A stretch of DNA of 64,000 nt from assembly GCA_020638735.1 (NCBI GenBank), contig JACKHZ010000012.1:1-64000 (forward strand). Direction: 5' to 3'. Every line of letters begins with the position of its first letter. The stretch's first letter is position 1. Below, piece by piece: positions 45,608 through 54,973 of the stretch. The position numbers were made by a program, and so were the translations under genes. The notes under the pieces are model-generated. The model searched no databases. It saw nothing but the letters and a program-made list of their open reading frames with translations, and was not told the origin of the DNA. The stretch comes from Planctomycetota bacterium. Its GTDB lineage: Bacteria; Planctomycetota; UBA1135; UBA2386.

Positions 45608-45969
45608 TACGGATCACACTGGTCGTGCTGCTGATGCTGTCCGGATTGGCCAAGTTGTTCTGGCCGGCCACTCAGGAGACGTGGGTGGCGCCTGGCTTCC
45701 TGGTGGCCGGTGGCATCATGGAGTTTGGCTTCGCCATGGCATTGCTTTCGCGACGCTCCGCGCGCCATGCGGCAGTGGCGGTGACGGTGATGGCGGCGCT
45801 CCTGTTGGCCCTGACCGCCATGCACCTTCGCGACCCGCGGCCCTGCGGCTGTCTGGGGACTTTCCAGGTACCGCTGTGGGGGCGCTTGTCACTGCTCAGC
45901 GCCATCGGCCTGGCTGCCGTGAGGGTCGCGACGACTACCTGGGCTCGCGAACATCGTGTGCCTGCGTGA
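45604..45969 (+). CDS. MauE/DoxX-like redox membrane protein
   Basis: The 121-residue protein has four transmembrane helices (about 1-18, 30-48, 55-75 and 92-110). A CGC motif at 81-83 in PRPCGCLG is the hallmark of MauE-type proteins, which help form disulfides in the small subunit of methylamine dehydrogenase. Other MauE/DoxX proteins act in thiol redox elsewhere. No mau genes are present. It is translationally coupled to the CPD gene and lies close to a secreted 12-Cys protein, so a thiol-oxidation role is inferred. Confidence 0.7.
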   Translation: MIRITLVVLLMLSGLAKLFWPATQETWVAPGFLVAGGIMEFGFAMALLSRRSARHAAVAVTVMAALLLALTAMHLRDPRPCGCLGTFQVPLWGRLSLLSAIGLAAVRVATTTWAREHRVPA

Positions 45970-45978
45970 CCTGGTGCA

Positions 45979-47025
45979 CTACCGCCACGGTCCGCGCACC
46001 CCGACCGCGACCACCCGCTCACCCTCGACCCGAAACAACCCGCGATACCCACCGAGCCACACCCGCCCATCGCGCCCCTGAAACGTGCACTGGATCGCGT
46101 TGCTCGTCAGCCCTTGGGCCTCGGCGTAGTTGTGGAAGCGCTGACCGTCGAAGCGATACACGCCCGAGTTCTCGACCGGGAACCACACGTTGCCGTCGCG
46201 ATCCTCGAACAGGTCCCAGACCTCCACGCCCTTCACGCCGTCCGCTTCGGTGACGGCGGTGATCTTGCCGCCTTCGAGATAGCAGACGCCGTGATGATGG
46301 GTCGCGAACCAGACGCGGCCGCGGCGGTCCTCGAGCACGCAGTTGACGCCGGGCTCGGGCAGGCCCTCGGCCAGGCCGTAGCTGGTCAGCTCGGCGCCGT
46401 TCCAGGCGTGCGCGCCGCCGCTGGTGCCGAACCACAGCCTGCCGGCGCGGTCCGTGGTGATGCTGTGCACGATGCTCGAGCTGGTCACGCCACGGTCCTC
46501 GTCGGGTTCGCCCTCCGGCAATTCGAACGGCGTGAAGCGCACGCCGTCGAACTTGCAGGCGCCGAGGAAGGTGCCGACCCACAGCGCGCCGTCGCGATCG
46601 AACGTCATCGCCCAGACGTCGTCGTGCGGCAGCCCGTCGCGCGACGTGTAGTGTCGGAATCGCTCGCCGTCGTAGCGAAGCACGCCGTTCTCGGTGCCGA
46701 ACCAGAGGGCGCCGTTGGCGTGCTCGACGATGCCCCGCACCGCGGATCCGACGAAGCCCTGCGCCTCCGAGAACCACTGCAGCTGCCGTCCGTCCCACCG
46801 CGCGACGCCGTCGCCGTTGGTGCCGAGCCACAGATGGCCGCGCCGGTCTTCGTGCATTCGGCGCACGAACAGGCTGATCGGCGTCACCTCCGCGTCGGCC
46901 GGGGTGGTGGCCGCTGCGGTGTCCGGTGCCGAGGGTGTCGGCGCTGTCGTCGACGGATCGCCGCACGCGCCGGCGATGCAGGGCCAGGACAGCAGGGCGA
47001 GGCAACGCGAGGGGGGCTTGAGCAC
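45979..47025 (-). CDS. Beta-propeller lipoprotein of the two-component-regulator-propeller type
   Basis: The 348-residue protein has a lipobox-like signal (LLSWPCIAGAC, with Cys modification expected in GAC). At least six blades follow with the Reg_prop pattern: HLWLGTNGDGVARWDG, ALWFGTENGVLRYDG, ALWVGTFLGACKFDG, RLWFGTSGGAHAWNG, RVWFATHHHGVCYLEG, NVWFPVENSGVYRFDG. Such propellers normally sit at the periplasmic side of hybrid sensor kinases and bind ligands; here they stand alone on a lipid anchor. GTG 47025 has a TAGGGT box 6 nt upstream. No kinase is adjacent. Confidence 0.8.
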   Translation of the reverse strand: MLKPPSRCLALLSWPCIAGACGDPSTTAPTPSAPDTAAATTPADAEVTPISLFVRRMHEDRRGHLWLGTNGDGVARWDGRQLQWFSEAQGFVGSAVRGIVEHANGALWFGTENGVLRYDGERFRHYTSRDGLPHDDVWAMTFDRDGALWVGTFLGACKFDGVRFTPFELPEGEPDEDRGVTSSSIVHSITTDRAGRLWFGTSGGAHAWNGAELTSYGLAEGLPEPGVNCVLEDRRGRVWFATHHHGVCYLEGGKITAVTEADGVKGVEVWDLFEDRDGNVWFPVENSGVYRFDGQRFHNYAEAQGLTSNAIQCTFQGRDGRVWLGGYRGLFRVEGERVVAVGVRGPWR

Positions 47026-47031
47026 CGGGTC

Positions 47032-47037
47032 ACCCTA
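47032..47037 (-). promoter_or_regulatory. Candidate -10 box (TAGGGT) for the propeller lipoprotein
   Basis: On the minus strand the box is followed by 6 nt and the GTG start. Confidence 0.35.
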
Positions 47038-47114
47038 GGCGGTAGCGGCGGCGGGTATGTAAGCGACCTGCAAGTCGGCGCGCCTCGACGGCGCCGCCGT
47101 GCGATCATGCGCCG

Positions 47115-47540
47115 ATGCCTCACGACGAGCTGACCTTCGGCCTGGCGCTGGCCGGCTATGCGCTGCTGGCCGGCGACGCGGCGGCGCGGTCGCGCGGTCG
47201 TCGCTGGCGTGCGCTGACCTTGGCGACCGCCGTGGTCGTCGCCGCGCACGTCGCCTGCGTCTGGGGGCTGCGCTTCGATTGGTCGCTCGACCGCATGCTG
47301 GCCAAGGGCTGGGCGGGATTCGTCTTGTTCCACTCGGCGCTCGCGGCGGTGTTGGCGGCCGCGGCGCTCGGCGAGCCGTGGCGCACCCGTTTCGTGCTCG
47401 GCGCGTTCGCCGTCGTCACCGCCGGGGCCGCGGCCGCCCCGTTCCGCTACGCGGAGCTGCAGTGGACGGCCGCGCCGCTGTTCTCGACCGCGTCTGGAGC
47501 CCTCGCGGTGGCGGTGGTCGGGCGCCTGCGCCGTCGCTGA
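47115..47540 (+). CDS. Small membrane protein of unknown function
   Basis: The 141-residue protein has about four hydrophobic helices (residues 8-20, 32-52, 65-88 and 95-132). The short loops are Arg-rich and include RFDWSLDRML. No family was recognised. It stands alone between a minus-strand lipoprotein and the next lipoprotein on its own strand. A GATCAT sequence 6 nt before the ATG may be its -10 box. Confidence 0.6.
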   Translation: MPHDELTFGLALAGYALLAGDAAARSRGRRWRALTLATAVVVAAHVACVWGLRFDWSLDRMLAKGWAGFVLFHSALAAVLAAAALGEPWRTRFVLGAFAVVTAGAAAAPFRYAELQWTAAPLFSTASGALAVAVVGRLRRR

Positions 47541-47631
47541 GCATCCGATCTCGTCGGACTTTCAGTTGCCAGGCAGCGGCCGTCGCGTGACGCTTCCGCG
47601 CGAACCAAGAGTTCGCGACTCACACACCTAG

Positions 47632-48288
47632 ATGCTGCGCCCCAGATTCTCCAAGACCCTCCTCTTCGCCTCGTTCCTTTCCCTCGCGGCAGCCTGCTCG
47701 GGAGGCGGCGGCGGCGCGCCGGCCGCCGTGCAGAACAACGGCCCGCTGTTCCCGGCGGCCGTGCCCGCCGGGACCGGCGCGCTCGAGATCGACATGGCCG
47801 GCACGTGGACCGTGCAGGGCGTGACCGTCGTCGACACCAACAACTCCACGCAGGCGCCGCCGCCTGAAGACCTGGAGTTCGTGATGCAGGGCGACCGCAT
47901 CCTCTCGATCGGCGGTCTCGACGTCTCGCCGGTGACGCTGTCGCTGCTGCTCGGCCCGCTGTCCCTCTACGTCAACCAGGGCGACGGCAAGACGATCTTC
48001 TACGCGGTGACGGTCGACACGCGTTCGACGAACGGCTCGCTGGAGACGGTGGCGCTGGCCGGCGGCTCCGTCGACGACCACACGATCTCGATCGAGGCGT
48101 TCGTCAGCTCGCGGTCGTCGTCCGAGACCGAGTCGCGGTACACCCGCTCGCGCTACCTGCTGCGCCGTTCGGCTGCGGCTCCGGCGAGCATCGACGTCGC
48201 ACGCCTGCACGCCGAGGAACCGCTGGCCGACGACGAGATCGCGCTGCTGCGGGGTCGTCTGCGCGCGGCGCTCGGCTTCGGCGACTGA
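47632..48288 (+). CDS. Lipoprotein of unknown function
   Basis: The 218-residue protein has a signal ending in the lipobox LAAAC (around residue 22). A Gly-rich spacer and a beta-rich domain follow (GTWTVQGVTVVDTNNST, LETVALAGGSVDDHTISIEAF). The C terminus has a helix (ADDEIALLRGRLRAALG). No known domain was recognised. It is 103 nt upstream of bufA on the same strand; a functional link is not evident. Confidence 0.6.
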   Translation: MLRPRFSKTLLFASFLSLAAACSGGGGGAPAAVQNNGPLFPAAVPAGTGALEIDMAGTWTVQGVTVVDTNNSTQAPPPEDLEFVMQGDRILSIGGLDVSPVTLSLLLGPLSLYVNQGDGKTIFYAVTVDTRSTNGSLETVALAGGSVDDHTISIEAFVSSRSSSETESRYTRSRYLLRRSAAAPASIDVARLHAEEPLADDEIALLRGRLRAALGFGD

Positions 48289-48391
48289 TCACGCGACTTC
48301 GCGCGTAGGACTCGGGATCGCTGCGGCGCGGGCCTCGTATCAGCCGCGCTCGCCCGTCCGGCACGTCGCCGGCGCGCGTGATCGTGATCCC

Positions 48392-48745
48392 ATGAAGAAG
48401 TCCCGCTCTGCCGTCCTCTCCGCCGCCGTTGCCGGCCTCACGCTCGGCGCCGTCTCGACCTCGCTGACCTCGTGCTCCTCCGGTTCGGAGATGAGGATGC
48501 AGGTCGACAAACACGCCTGCGCCGGGCACAACTCCTGTCAGGGCAAGGGGGGCTGCAAGAGCGGCGACAACGGCTGCGCGAGCAAGAACTCGTGCGCCGG
48601 CAAGGGCGGCTGCGCCACCGTCAGCCACGCCTGCAAGGCCCACAACGACTGCAAGGCGCAGGGCGGCTGCAAGAGCGGCGACAACGGCTGCGCGGGCAAG
48701 AACTCGTGCAAGGGCCACGGCGGCTGCAAGGTCGTCAAGCACTGA
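48392..48745 (+). CDS. bufA: Bufferin-type precursor with four 19-residue Cys repeats
   Basis: The 117-residue protein has an export signal whose end, LTSC (Cys28), also fits a lipobox. The rest holds 12 Cys at 43, 49, 55, 62, 68, 74, 81, 87, 93, 100, 106 and 112, a strict C-x5-C-x5-C-x6 repeat of 19 residues in four copies. Copies 1-2 and 3-4 also form a 38-residue duplication sharing GGCKSGDNGCA. This matches the BufA2 group of bufferins, secreted peptides whose Cys residues are converted to thiooxazoles by a DUF692 enzyme and which bind copper. The next two genes encode that enzyme and its DUF2063 partner. The usual order bufA-bufB-bufC is kept; no DoxX-type bufD follows. Confidence 0.8.
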   Translation: MKKSRSAVLSAAVAGLTLGAVSTSLTSCSSGSEMRMQVDKHACAGHNSCQGKGGCKSGDNGCASKNSCAGKGGCATVSHACKAHNDCKAQGGCKSGDNGCAGKNSCKGHGGCKVVKH

Positions 48746-48760
48746 TCGACGGCGCAGGCC

Positions 48761-49621
48761 ATGGCCGCACCTCTCTCCTCTCTCACGGCCTCCCTGGCCG
48801 GTGCCGGCCTCGGCATCGGCCTCGGGCTGCGCACCACGCACTACCCCGAGATCCTCGGCGAGTGGCCGGCGATCGACTTCTTCGAGATCCTCTCGGAGAA
48901 CTTCCTGCACACCGGCGGTCGGCCGGTGCACATCCTCGACCGCATCGCCGAGCGCTACCCGATCGTCATGCACGGCGTGTCGATGAACATCGGCAGCACC
49001 GATGCGCTCGATCGCGACTACCTGCGCGAGTTGAAGAAGCTGCAGCAGCGCTGCGAGGCGCGGTGGATCAGCGACCACCTGTGCTGGACCGGCGTCGACG
49101 GCAAGAACCTGCACGATCTGCTGCCGCTGCCCTACACCAAGGCCGCGCTGCGACACCTCGTCGAACGCGTGCGCATGGCGCAGGATCTGCTCGAGCAGCC
49201 GCTGGTGCTGGAGAACCCGAGCACCTACGTCGAGTTCGCGCGGCGCGACTTCAGCGAGGTCGAGTTCCTCGGCGAGCTGACCGCGCAGACCGGTTGCGGC
49301 CTGCTGATCGACGTCAACAACGTGTTCGTCTGCGCCGACAACCACGGCTTCGACGCCGAGGCCTACCTGCGCGCGGTGCCGTGGCAGCACGTGGTCTACT
49401 TCCACCTCGCCGGCCACACCGTCTACGAAACGCACCGCCTCGACACGCACGACTCGCCGGTCTGCGACGAGGTGTGGCAGCTGTATCGCCTCGCCTGTGA
49501 GCTGTCGGGCGGCCGTTCGACGGTGCTCGAGTGGGACGCCAACATCCCCGATCTGACGACGACACACGCAGAGGCGCAGAAGGCGGCGCCGTTCCTGCGC
49601 GCGGTGGAGGTGGTGTCGTGA
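48761..49621 (+). CDS. bufB: DUF692/MNIO enzyme for bufferin maturation
   Basis: The 286-residue TIM-barrel protein of the multinuclear non-heme iron oxidase group has the family sequence IGLGLRTTHYPEIL, HGVSMNIGSTDALDRDYL, RWISDHLCWTGVDG, LENPSTYVEF, LLIDVNNVFVCADNHGFD and FHLAGH. The conserved His, Asp and Glu in these motifs bind iron. In bufferin pathways it oxidises Cys of the precursor. It starts 15 nt after bufA and its stop overlaps the bufC start (GTGA). Confidence 0.9.
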   Translation: MAAPLSSLTASLAGAGLGIGLGLRTTHYPEILGEWPAIDFFEILSENFLHTGGRPVHILDRIAERYPIVMHGVSMNIGSTDALDRDYLRELKKLQQRCEARWISDHLCWTGVDGKNLHDLLPLPYTKAALRHLVERVRMAQDLLEQPLVLENPSTYVEFARRDFSEVEFLGELTAQTGCGLLIDVNNVFVCADNHGFDAEAYLRAVPWQHVVYFHLAGHTVYETHRLDTHDSPVCDEVWQLYRLACELSGGRSTVLEWDANIPDLTTTHAEAQKAAPFLRAVEVVS

Positions 49622-50475
49622 CCTCCGCACAGGATCTGCGAACCATGCAGCGCTGGTTCGCCGCGGTCGTCGAACACCCGCGCACCGCCGACGTCGCGAT
49701 CGCGAGCCGCGCCGTGCAGCAGCTGATCCCGCGCCGCGAGGTGCTCGCCGGGCGCGTCGTGCGCGACAACCCGCGCATGTCGGCGGCCGACATGCTGCAG
49801 GTCTACAACGGCGGCTACCTGGCCCGGCTCGTCGAGGTCATGGCCAGCGACTACGGCGCCTTGCAGCAGACCGTCGGCGAAGGCTGGTTCGAGCAGCTGG
49901 TGCAGCGCTACCTGCAGCGGCATCCGAGCCGCCATCCCAACCTCAACCGCCTCGGTCGCCAGTTCCCTGCCTTCGTCAGACAGCAGCGCTGGCTCGCCGA
50001 TCGCCGCTTCCTCGGCGATCTCGCCGAACTGGAGCTGGCTTGTGCGCTGGCGTTCGACGCCGACGAGTTCGCGCCGCTGCCCGCCGACGCGCTGGCGAAC
50101 GTGCCGCCGGACGCGTGGGGTGACGTGCGTTTGACGGCCAACCCTTCGCTGCAGCTGCGCACCTTCTCCTTCCCCGTCGGTGCGCACTACCAGGCGTGGA
50201 AGGAGGGCCGCGAGCTGGCGCCGACGCCGGCGCTCGCGCGGAGTCGCATGGCGGTGTTCCGCCACGACGACCGGGTCTGGCGTCAGCAGCTGACCGCGGG
50301 CGGCTTCCGTGTGCTGTCGGCGCTCGTCGCCGGCGAACCGCTGGGCCGTGCGCTGGAACGCGCCGCAGCCGGCGACCCGGTCGCGCGGTGGTTCCAGGAC
50401 TGGGCCGCGTCCGGACTGTTCTGCGCCGTGCACTTCGGCAGTCGAGGCGCTGGCCCGGAGCCGCGACGATTGTGA
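49618..50475 (+). CDS. bufC: DUF2063 partner protein for bufferin maturation
   Basis: The 285-residue protein has the N-terminal DUF2063 domain: LRTMQRWFAAVVEHP, RDNPRMSAADMLQVYNGGY, YLQRHPSRHPNLNRLGRQFP, FLGDLAELELAC. A winged-helix-like region follows (RQQLTAGGFRVLSALVAGEPL). In known pathways the BufC/HvfC-type protein delivers the leader peptide to the DUF692 enzyme. The GTG start at 49618 overlaps the bufB stop. The next gene, an M20 peptidase, starts 84 nt later and may or may not belong to the unit. Confidence 0.88.
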   Translation: MTSAQDLRTMQRWFAAVVEHPRTADVAIASRAVQQLIPRREVLAGRVVRDNPRMSAADMLQVYNGGYLARLVEVMASDYGALQQTVGEGWFEQLVQRYLQRHPSRHPNLNRLGRQFPAFVRQQRWLADRRFLGDLAELELACALAFDADEFAPLPADALANVPPDAWGDVRLTANPSLQLRTFSFPVGAHYQAWKEGRELAPTPALARSRMAVFRHDDRVWRQQLTAGGFRVLSALVAGEPLGRALERAAAGDPVARWFQDWAASGLFCAVHFGSRGAGPEPRRL

Positions 50476-50559
50476 AGACGGCGATTGGCTGCACCGAAAG
50501 CGCCTTCACGCACCCTTGAGCCGCCAGGGCCGGTCGGGTCACATCAGCCGACCACGCCC

Positions 50560-52089
<1,530 letters not shown>

Positions 52090-52172
52090 AGGCCGCCGCG
52101 TCACGCGGGGGTCACGCGGGATGCGTCAAGCGATCGTCGGCAGCGTCGGCGTGACTCGTCGGGCGGGCTCGA

Positions 52173-52178
52173 TACCAT
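52173..52178 (+). promoter_or_regulatory. Candidate -10 box (TACCAT) for the bio operon
   Basis: The box is 10 nt before ATG 52189, so the bioB mRNA would start within a few bases of the start codon. Confidence 0.4.
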
Positions 52179-52188
52179 CTTCCGCCCG

Positions 52189-53157
52189 ATGGATCAGACC
52201 AACGCAGTCGCGTCGCCGCAGGTGACGCTGTCCGACGTCGAAGCGCTGCTGCAGCGGCCGCTGCTCGAGCTGGTGTTCGAGGCCGCCCGTGTGCACCGCG
52301 AGCACCACGACCCGCGCCGCGTGCAGTGCGCGCAGCTGCTGTCGATCAAGACCGGCGGCTGCCCAGAGGACTGCGGCTACTGCTCGCAGAGCGCGCACCA
52401 CACGACGCCGGTCGAGCGCGAGCCGCTGCTCGACGTCGACACGGTGCTGGCGCAGGCCAAGGCCGCGGCGATGAACGGCGCCGACCGCTTCTGCATGGGC
52501 GCCGCGTGGCGTTCGGCGAAGAGCGGCGCCGAGTTCGAGCGGGTGCTGGAGATGGTGCGCGGCGTCAAGGCGCTCGGTCTCGAGGCCTGCGCGACGCTCG
52601 GCATGCTCGAGCCGCAGCAGGCCGCGGCGCTGAAGGACGCGGGGCTCGACTACTACAACCACAACCTCGACACCGGTCGCAGCCACTACCGACACGTCGT
52701 CACGACGCGCGACTACGACGACCGCCTCGACACGCTGGCGGCCGTTCGCGACGCCGGCATGAAGGTCTGCTGCGGCGGCATCCTCGGCCTCGGCGAGGAC
52801 ACGCGCGGCCGCGCCGAGCTGCTGTTCGAGCTGGCCAACCTCGACCCGGCGCCGGAGTCGGTGCCGGTCAACAACCTGGTCGCCGTGCCCGGAACGCCGA
52901 TGGGCGAGGCCGCGCCGGTCGACTGGAGCGACATGGTGCGGGTCGTCGCCGCCGCGCGCATCCTGATGCCACGGAGCGCGGTGCGCTTGTCGGCCGGACG
53001 CGGTGAGCTGCCGGAGGCGGCGCAGGCGCTGTGCTTCCTCGCCGGCGCCAATTCGATCTTCGTCGGCGACGAGCTGTTGACGACCAAGAACCCGTCGCCG
53101 GCCAGCGACGCCGCGTTGCTGCAGAAGCTCGGCTTGAACGCGATGGCCGCCGAGTAG
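52189..53157 (+). CDS. bioB: Biotin synthase
   Basis: The 322-residue radical SAM enzyme has the cluster motif C58-x3-C62-x2-C65 (GCPEDCGYC). Further signatures are YYNHNLDTG, the [2Fe-2S] ligand-bearing region around KVCCGGILGLGE, and VNNLVAVPGTP. It inserts sulfur into dethiobiotin, the last step of biotin synthesis. It opens the bio operon and ends 7 nt before the bioF-bioD fusion. Confidence 0.97.
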   Translation: MDQTNAVASPQVTLSDVEALLQRPLLELVFEAARVHREHHDPRRVQCAQLLSIKTGGCPEDCGYCSQSAHHTTPVEREPLLDVDTVLAQAKAAAMNGADRFCMGAAWRSAKSGAEFERVLEMVRGVKALGLEACATLGMLEPQQAAALKDAGLDYYNHNLDTGRSHYRHVVTTRDYDDRLDTLAAVRDAGMKVCCGGILGLGEDTRGRAELLFELANLDPAPESVPVNNLVAVPGTPMGEAAPVDWSDMVRVVAAARILMPRSAVRLSAGRGELPEAAQALCFLAGANSIFVGDELLTTKNPSPASDAALLQKLGLNAMAAE

Positions 53158-53164
53158 TCGCGCC

Positions 53165-54973
53165 GTGGGTGCCCTCGATCAGGAGCTGCGTGCCGCGGCT
53201 GCCGAACGCGCGCGTCGTGGCCTCGCCCGCGCGACGCTGCTCGACGGCGTCGCGGCCGGCGTCGACTTCGGCAGCAACGACTACCTCGGTCTCGCGCGCG
53301 ATCCGCTGCTGGTCGAGGCGGCGGCTGCCGCAGCGCGGGAATTCGGCGCCGGCGGCCGCGCGGCGCGCCTGCTGCGCGGCGGCTCGCCGCTGCACGAGCG
53401 GGCCGAACGCGCCGTCGCCGATTGGCTCGACGCCGAAGCGGCGCTGCTGTTCCCGTCCGGCTACCAGGCCAACGTCGGCTTGCTGTCGGCGCTGGCGCGG
53501 CGCGGCGACGTGATCGTCTCCGACCGCGACAACCACGCGTCGCTGATCGACGGCGCCCGGCTGTCGCGCGCGCGCGTGATCGTGCACGACCACCTCGACC
53601 TCGACGACCTCGAGCGCGCGCTGCGCGCCGCCGCCGGCGCGCGTCGGCGACTGGTCGTGACCGAGGGGGTGTTCAGCATGCGCGGCGACGCCGCGCCGCT
53701 GCGCGAGATCGACGCGCTGTGTCGACGCCACGACGCGTGGCTGATCGTCGACGAGGCGCACGCGATCGGCGTGCTCGGGCCCGCAGGCGCCGGCGCGTGG
53801 GCGGCCGCGGCCGTGGTGGGCGAACACCGTCTGTGTGCGCGGGTCGTCACCGCGGGCAAGGCGCTCGGCGCGGCGGGGGCGTTGGTGGTCGGCAGCACAG
53901 CGCTGCGCACCGAGCTGATCCACGCGGCGCGCTCGTTCCTGTTCTCGTCAGCGCCGCAGCCGGCGCTGGCCGGCACGCTGGTGGCCGCGGTCGCGCGCTG
54001 CCGTGCCGCCGACGCCGAGCGCGGGCGCCTGTTCGCCAACACCCGGCGCCTCTGCGAACGGCTCGGGCTGCCGGCGACGCCCGCGGCGATCGTGCCGGTG
54101 CCGGTCGGGCGGGCCGCGGACGCCGTCGCGCTGGCCGAGGCGCTGCGTGACGAGGGATTCTTCGCGCCCGCCGTGCGTCCGCCGACGGTCGCCGAGGGCG
54201 AGGCGCAGGTGCGTGTCGTCTGCCACGCCGATCAAACTGCCGAGCAGATCGACGCACTGGCGGACGCGATCGTGCGTCGGCGCGCGCCGGCCACACCCGC
54301 CGTGACGTCGACGCCGCGCGGCGCTGCGGTGACGTTCGTCGTCGGCACCGACACCGGCGTCGGCAAGACCGTCGTCAGCGCCGTGCTGCTGCGCGCTGCC
54401 CTGCGGCTCGGTGCGGCGCGCTACTGGAAGCCGGTGCAGACGGGCGCCGACGACGACACCGCGACCGTGCGTTCGCTGGCCGCTGCCGACGCGTCGGCCA
54501 TGCTGCCCAACCTCGCCAGCTACCCGCTGCCGGCGTCGCCGCACGAGGCGGCTGCCGCGGCCGGCGCGCGCATCGAGCGGCGCGCGCTCGACGACGCCTT
54601 CGCTGCGCATCGGCGGGCCGCCGGGCCGCTGCTGGTGGAGTTCGCCGGCGGCCTGATGGTGCCGTACGACCTGTCGCCGCCGGTGTTGCAGGCCGACTGG
54701 CTCGCGGCGCAGCGAGGTCGCGTCGTGCTGGTCGCGCGCTCCGGCCTCGGCACGCTCAACCACACGCTGCTGAGCGTCGAAGCGCTGCGTCAGCGCGGCG
54801 TCGCGGTCGCGGCGCTGTTCCTGGTCGGGCCGCCGCACCCGGCCAACCGCGCCACGCTCGGTGCGCTCGCCGCCGTCGCGCGCATCTTCGAACTGCCGCC
54901 GCTCGAGCCGCTCGGGCCGCAGCAGCTCGACGCGTGGCTCGACCAGAACGACCTGACGGAGCTGTTCGCATGA
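53165..54973 (+). CDS. bioFD: 8-amino-7-oxononanoate synthase fused to dethiobiotin synthetase (BioF-BioD)
   Basis: The 602-residue protein joins two biotin enzymes. Residues 1-380 are BioF: FGSNDYLGLA, the HASLIDGARLSRA region, VDEAHAIGVLG and the PLP lysine K232 in TAGKALGAAGALV. Residues from about 388 are BioD: the P-loop FVVGTDTGVGKT, YWKPVQTG with the substrate Lys, and EFAGGLMVPYD. The fused protein would make KAPA from pimeloyl-ACP or -CoA and later close the ureido ring of DAPA to dethiobiotin. These steps flank BioA, whose gene overlaps the stop by ATGA. Other BioD fusions are known (with BioA in plants and fungi); BioF-BioD is less familiar to me. Confidence 0.92.
   Translation: MGALDQELRAAAAERARRGLARATLLDGVAAGVDFGSNDYLGLARDPLLVEAAAAAAREFGAGGRAARLLRGGSPLHERAERAVADWLDAEAALLFPSGYQANVGLLSALARRGDVIVSDRDNHASLIDGARLSRARVIVHDHLDLDDLERALRAAAGARRRLVVTEGVFSMRGDAAPLREIDALCRRHDAWLIVDEAHAIGVLGPAGAGAWAAAAVVGEHRLCARVVTAGKALGAAGALVVGSTALRTELIHAARSFLFSSAPQPALAGTLVAAVARCRAADAERGRLFANTRRLCERLGLPATPAAIVPVPVGRAADAVALAEALRDEGFFAPAVRPPTVAEGEAQVRVVCHADQTAEQIDALADAIVRRRAPATPAVTSTPRGAAVTFVVGTDTGVGKTVVSAVLLRAALRLGAARYWKPVQTGADDDTATVRSLAAADASAMLPNLASYPLPASPHEAAAAAGARIERRALDDAFAAHRRAAGPLLVEFAGGLMVPYDLSPPVLQADWLAAQRGRVVLVARSGLGTLNHTLLSVEALRQRGVAVAALFLVGPPHPANRATLGALAAVARIFELPPLEPLGPQQLDAWLDQNDLTELFA

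Noticed and set aside
48520..48745. Evenly spaced repeats resembling a small array
   Set aside because: They are the coding repeats of the bufferin precursor; there are no spacers or CRISPR-type palindromes.
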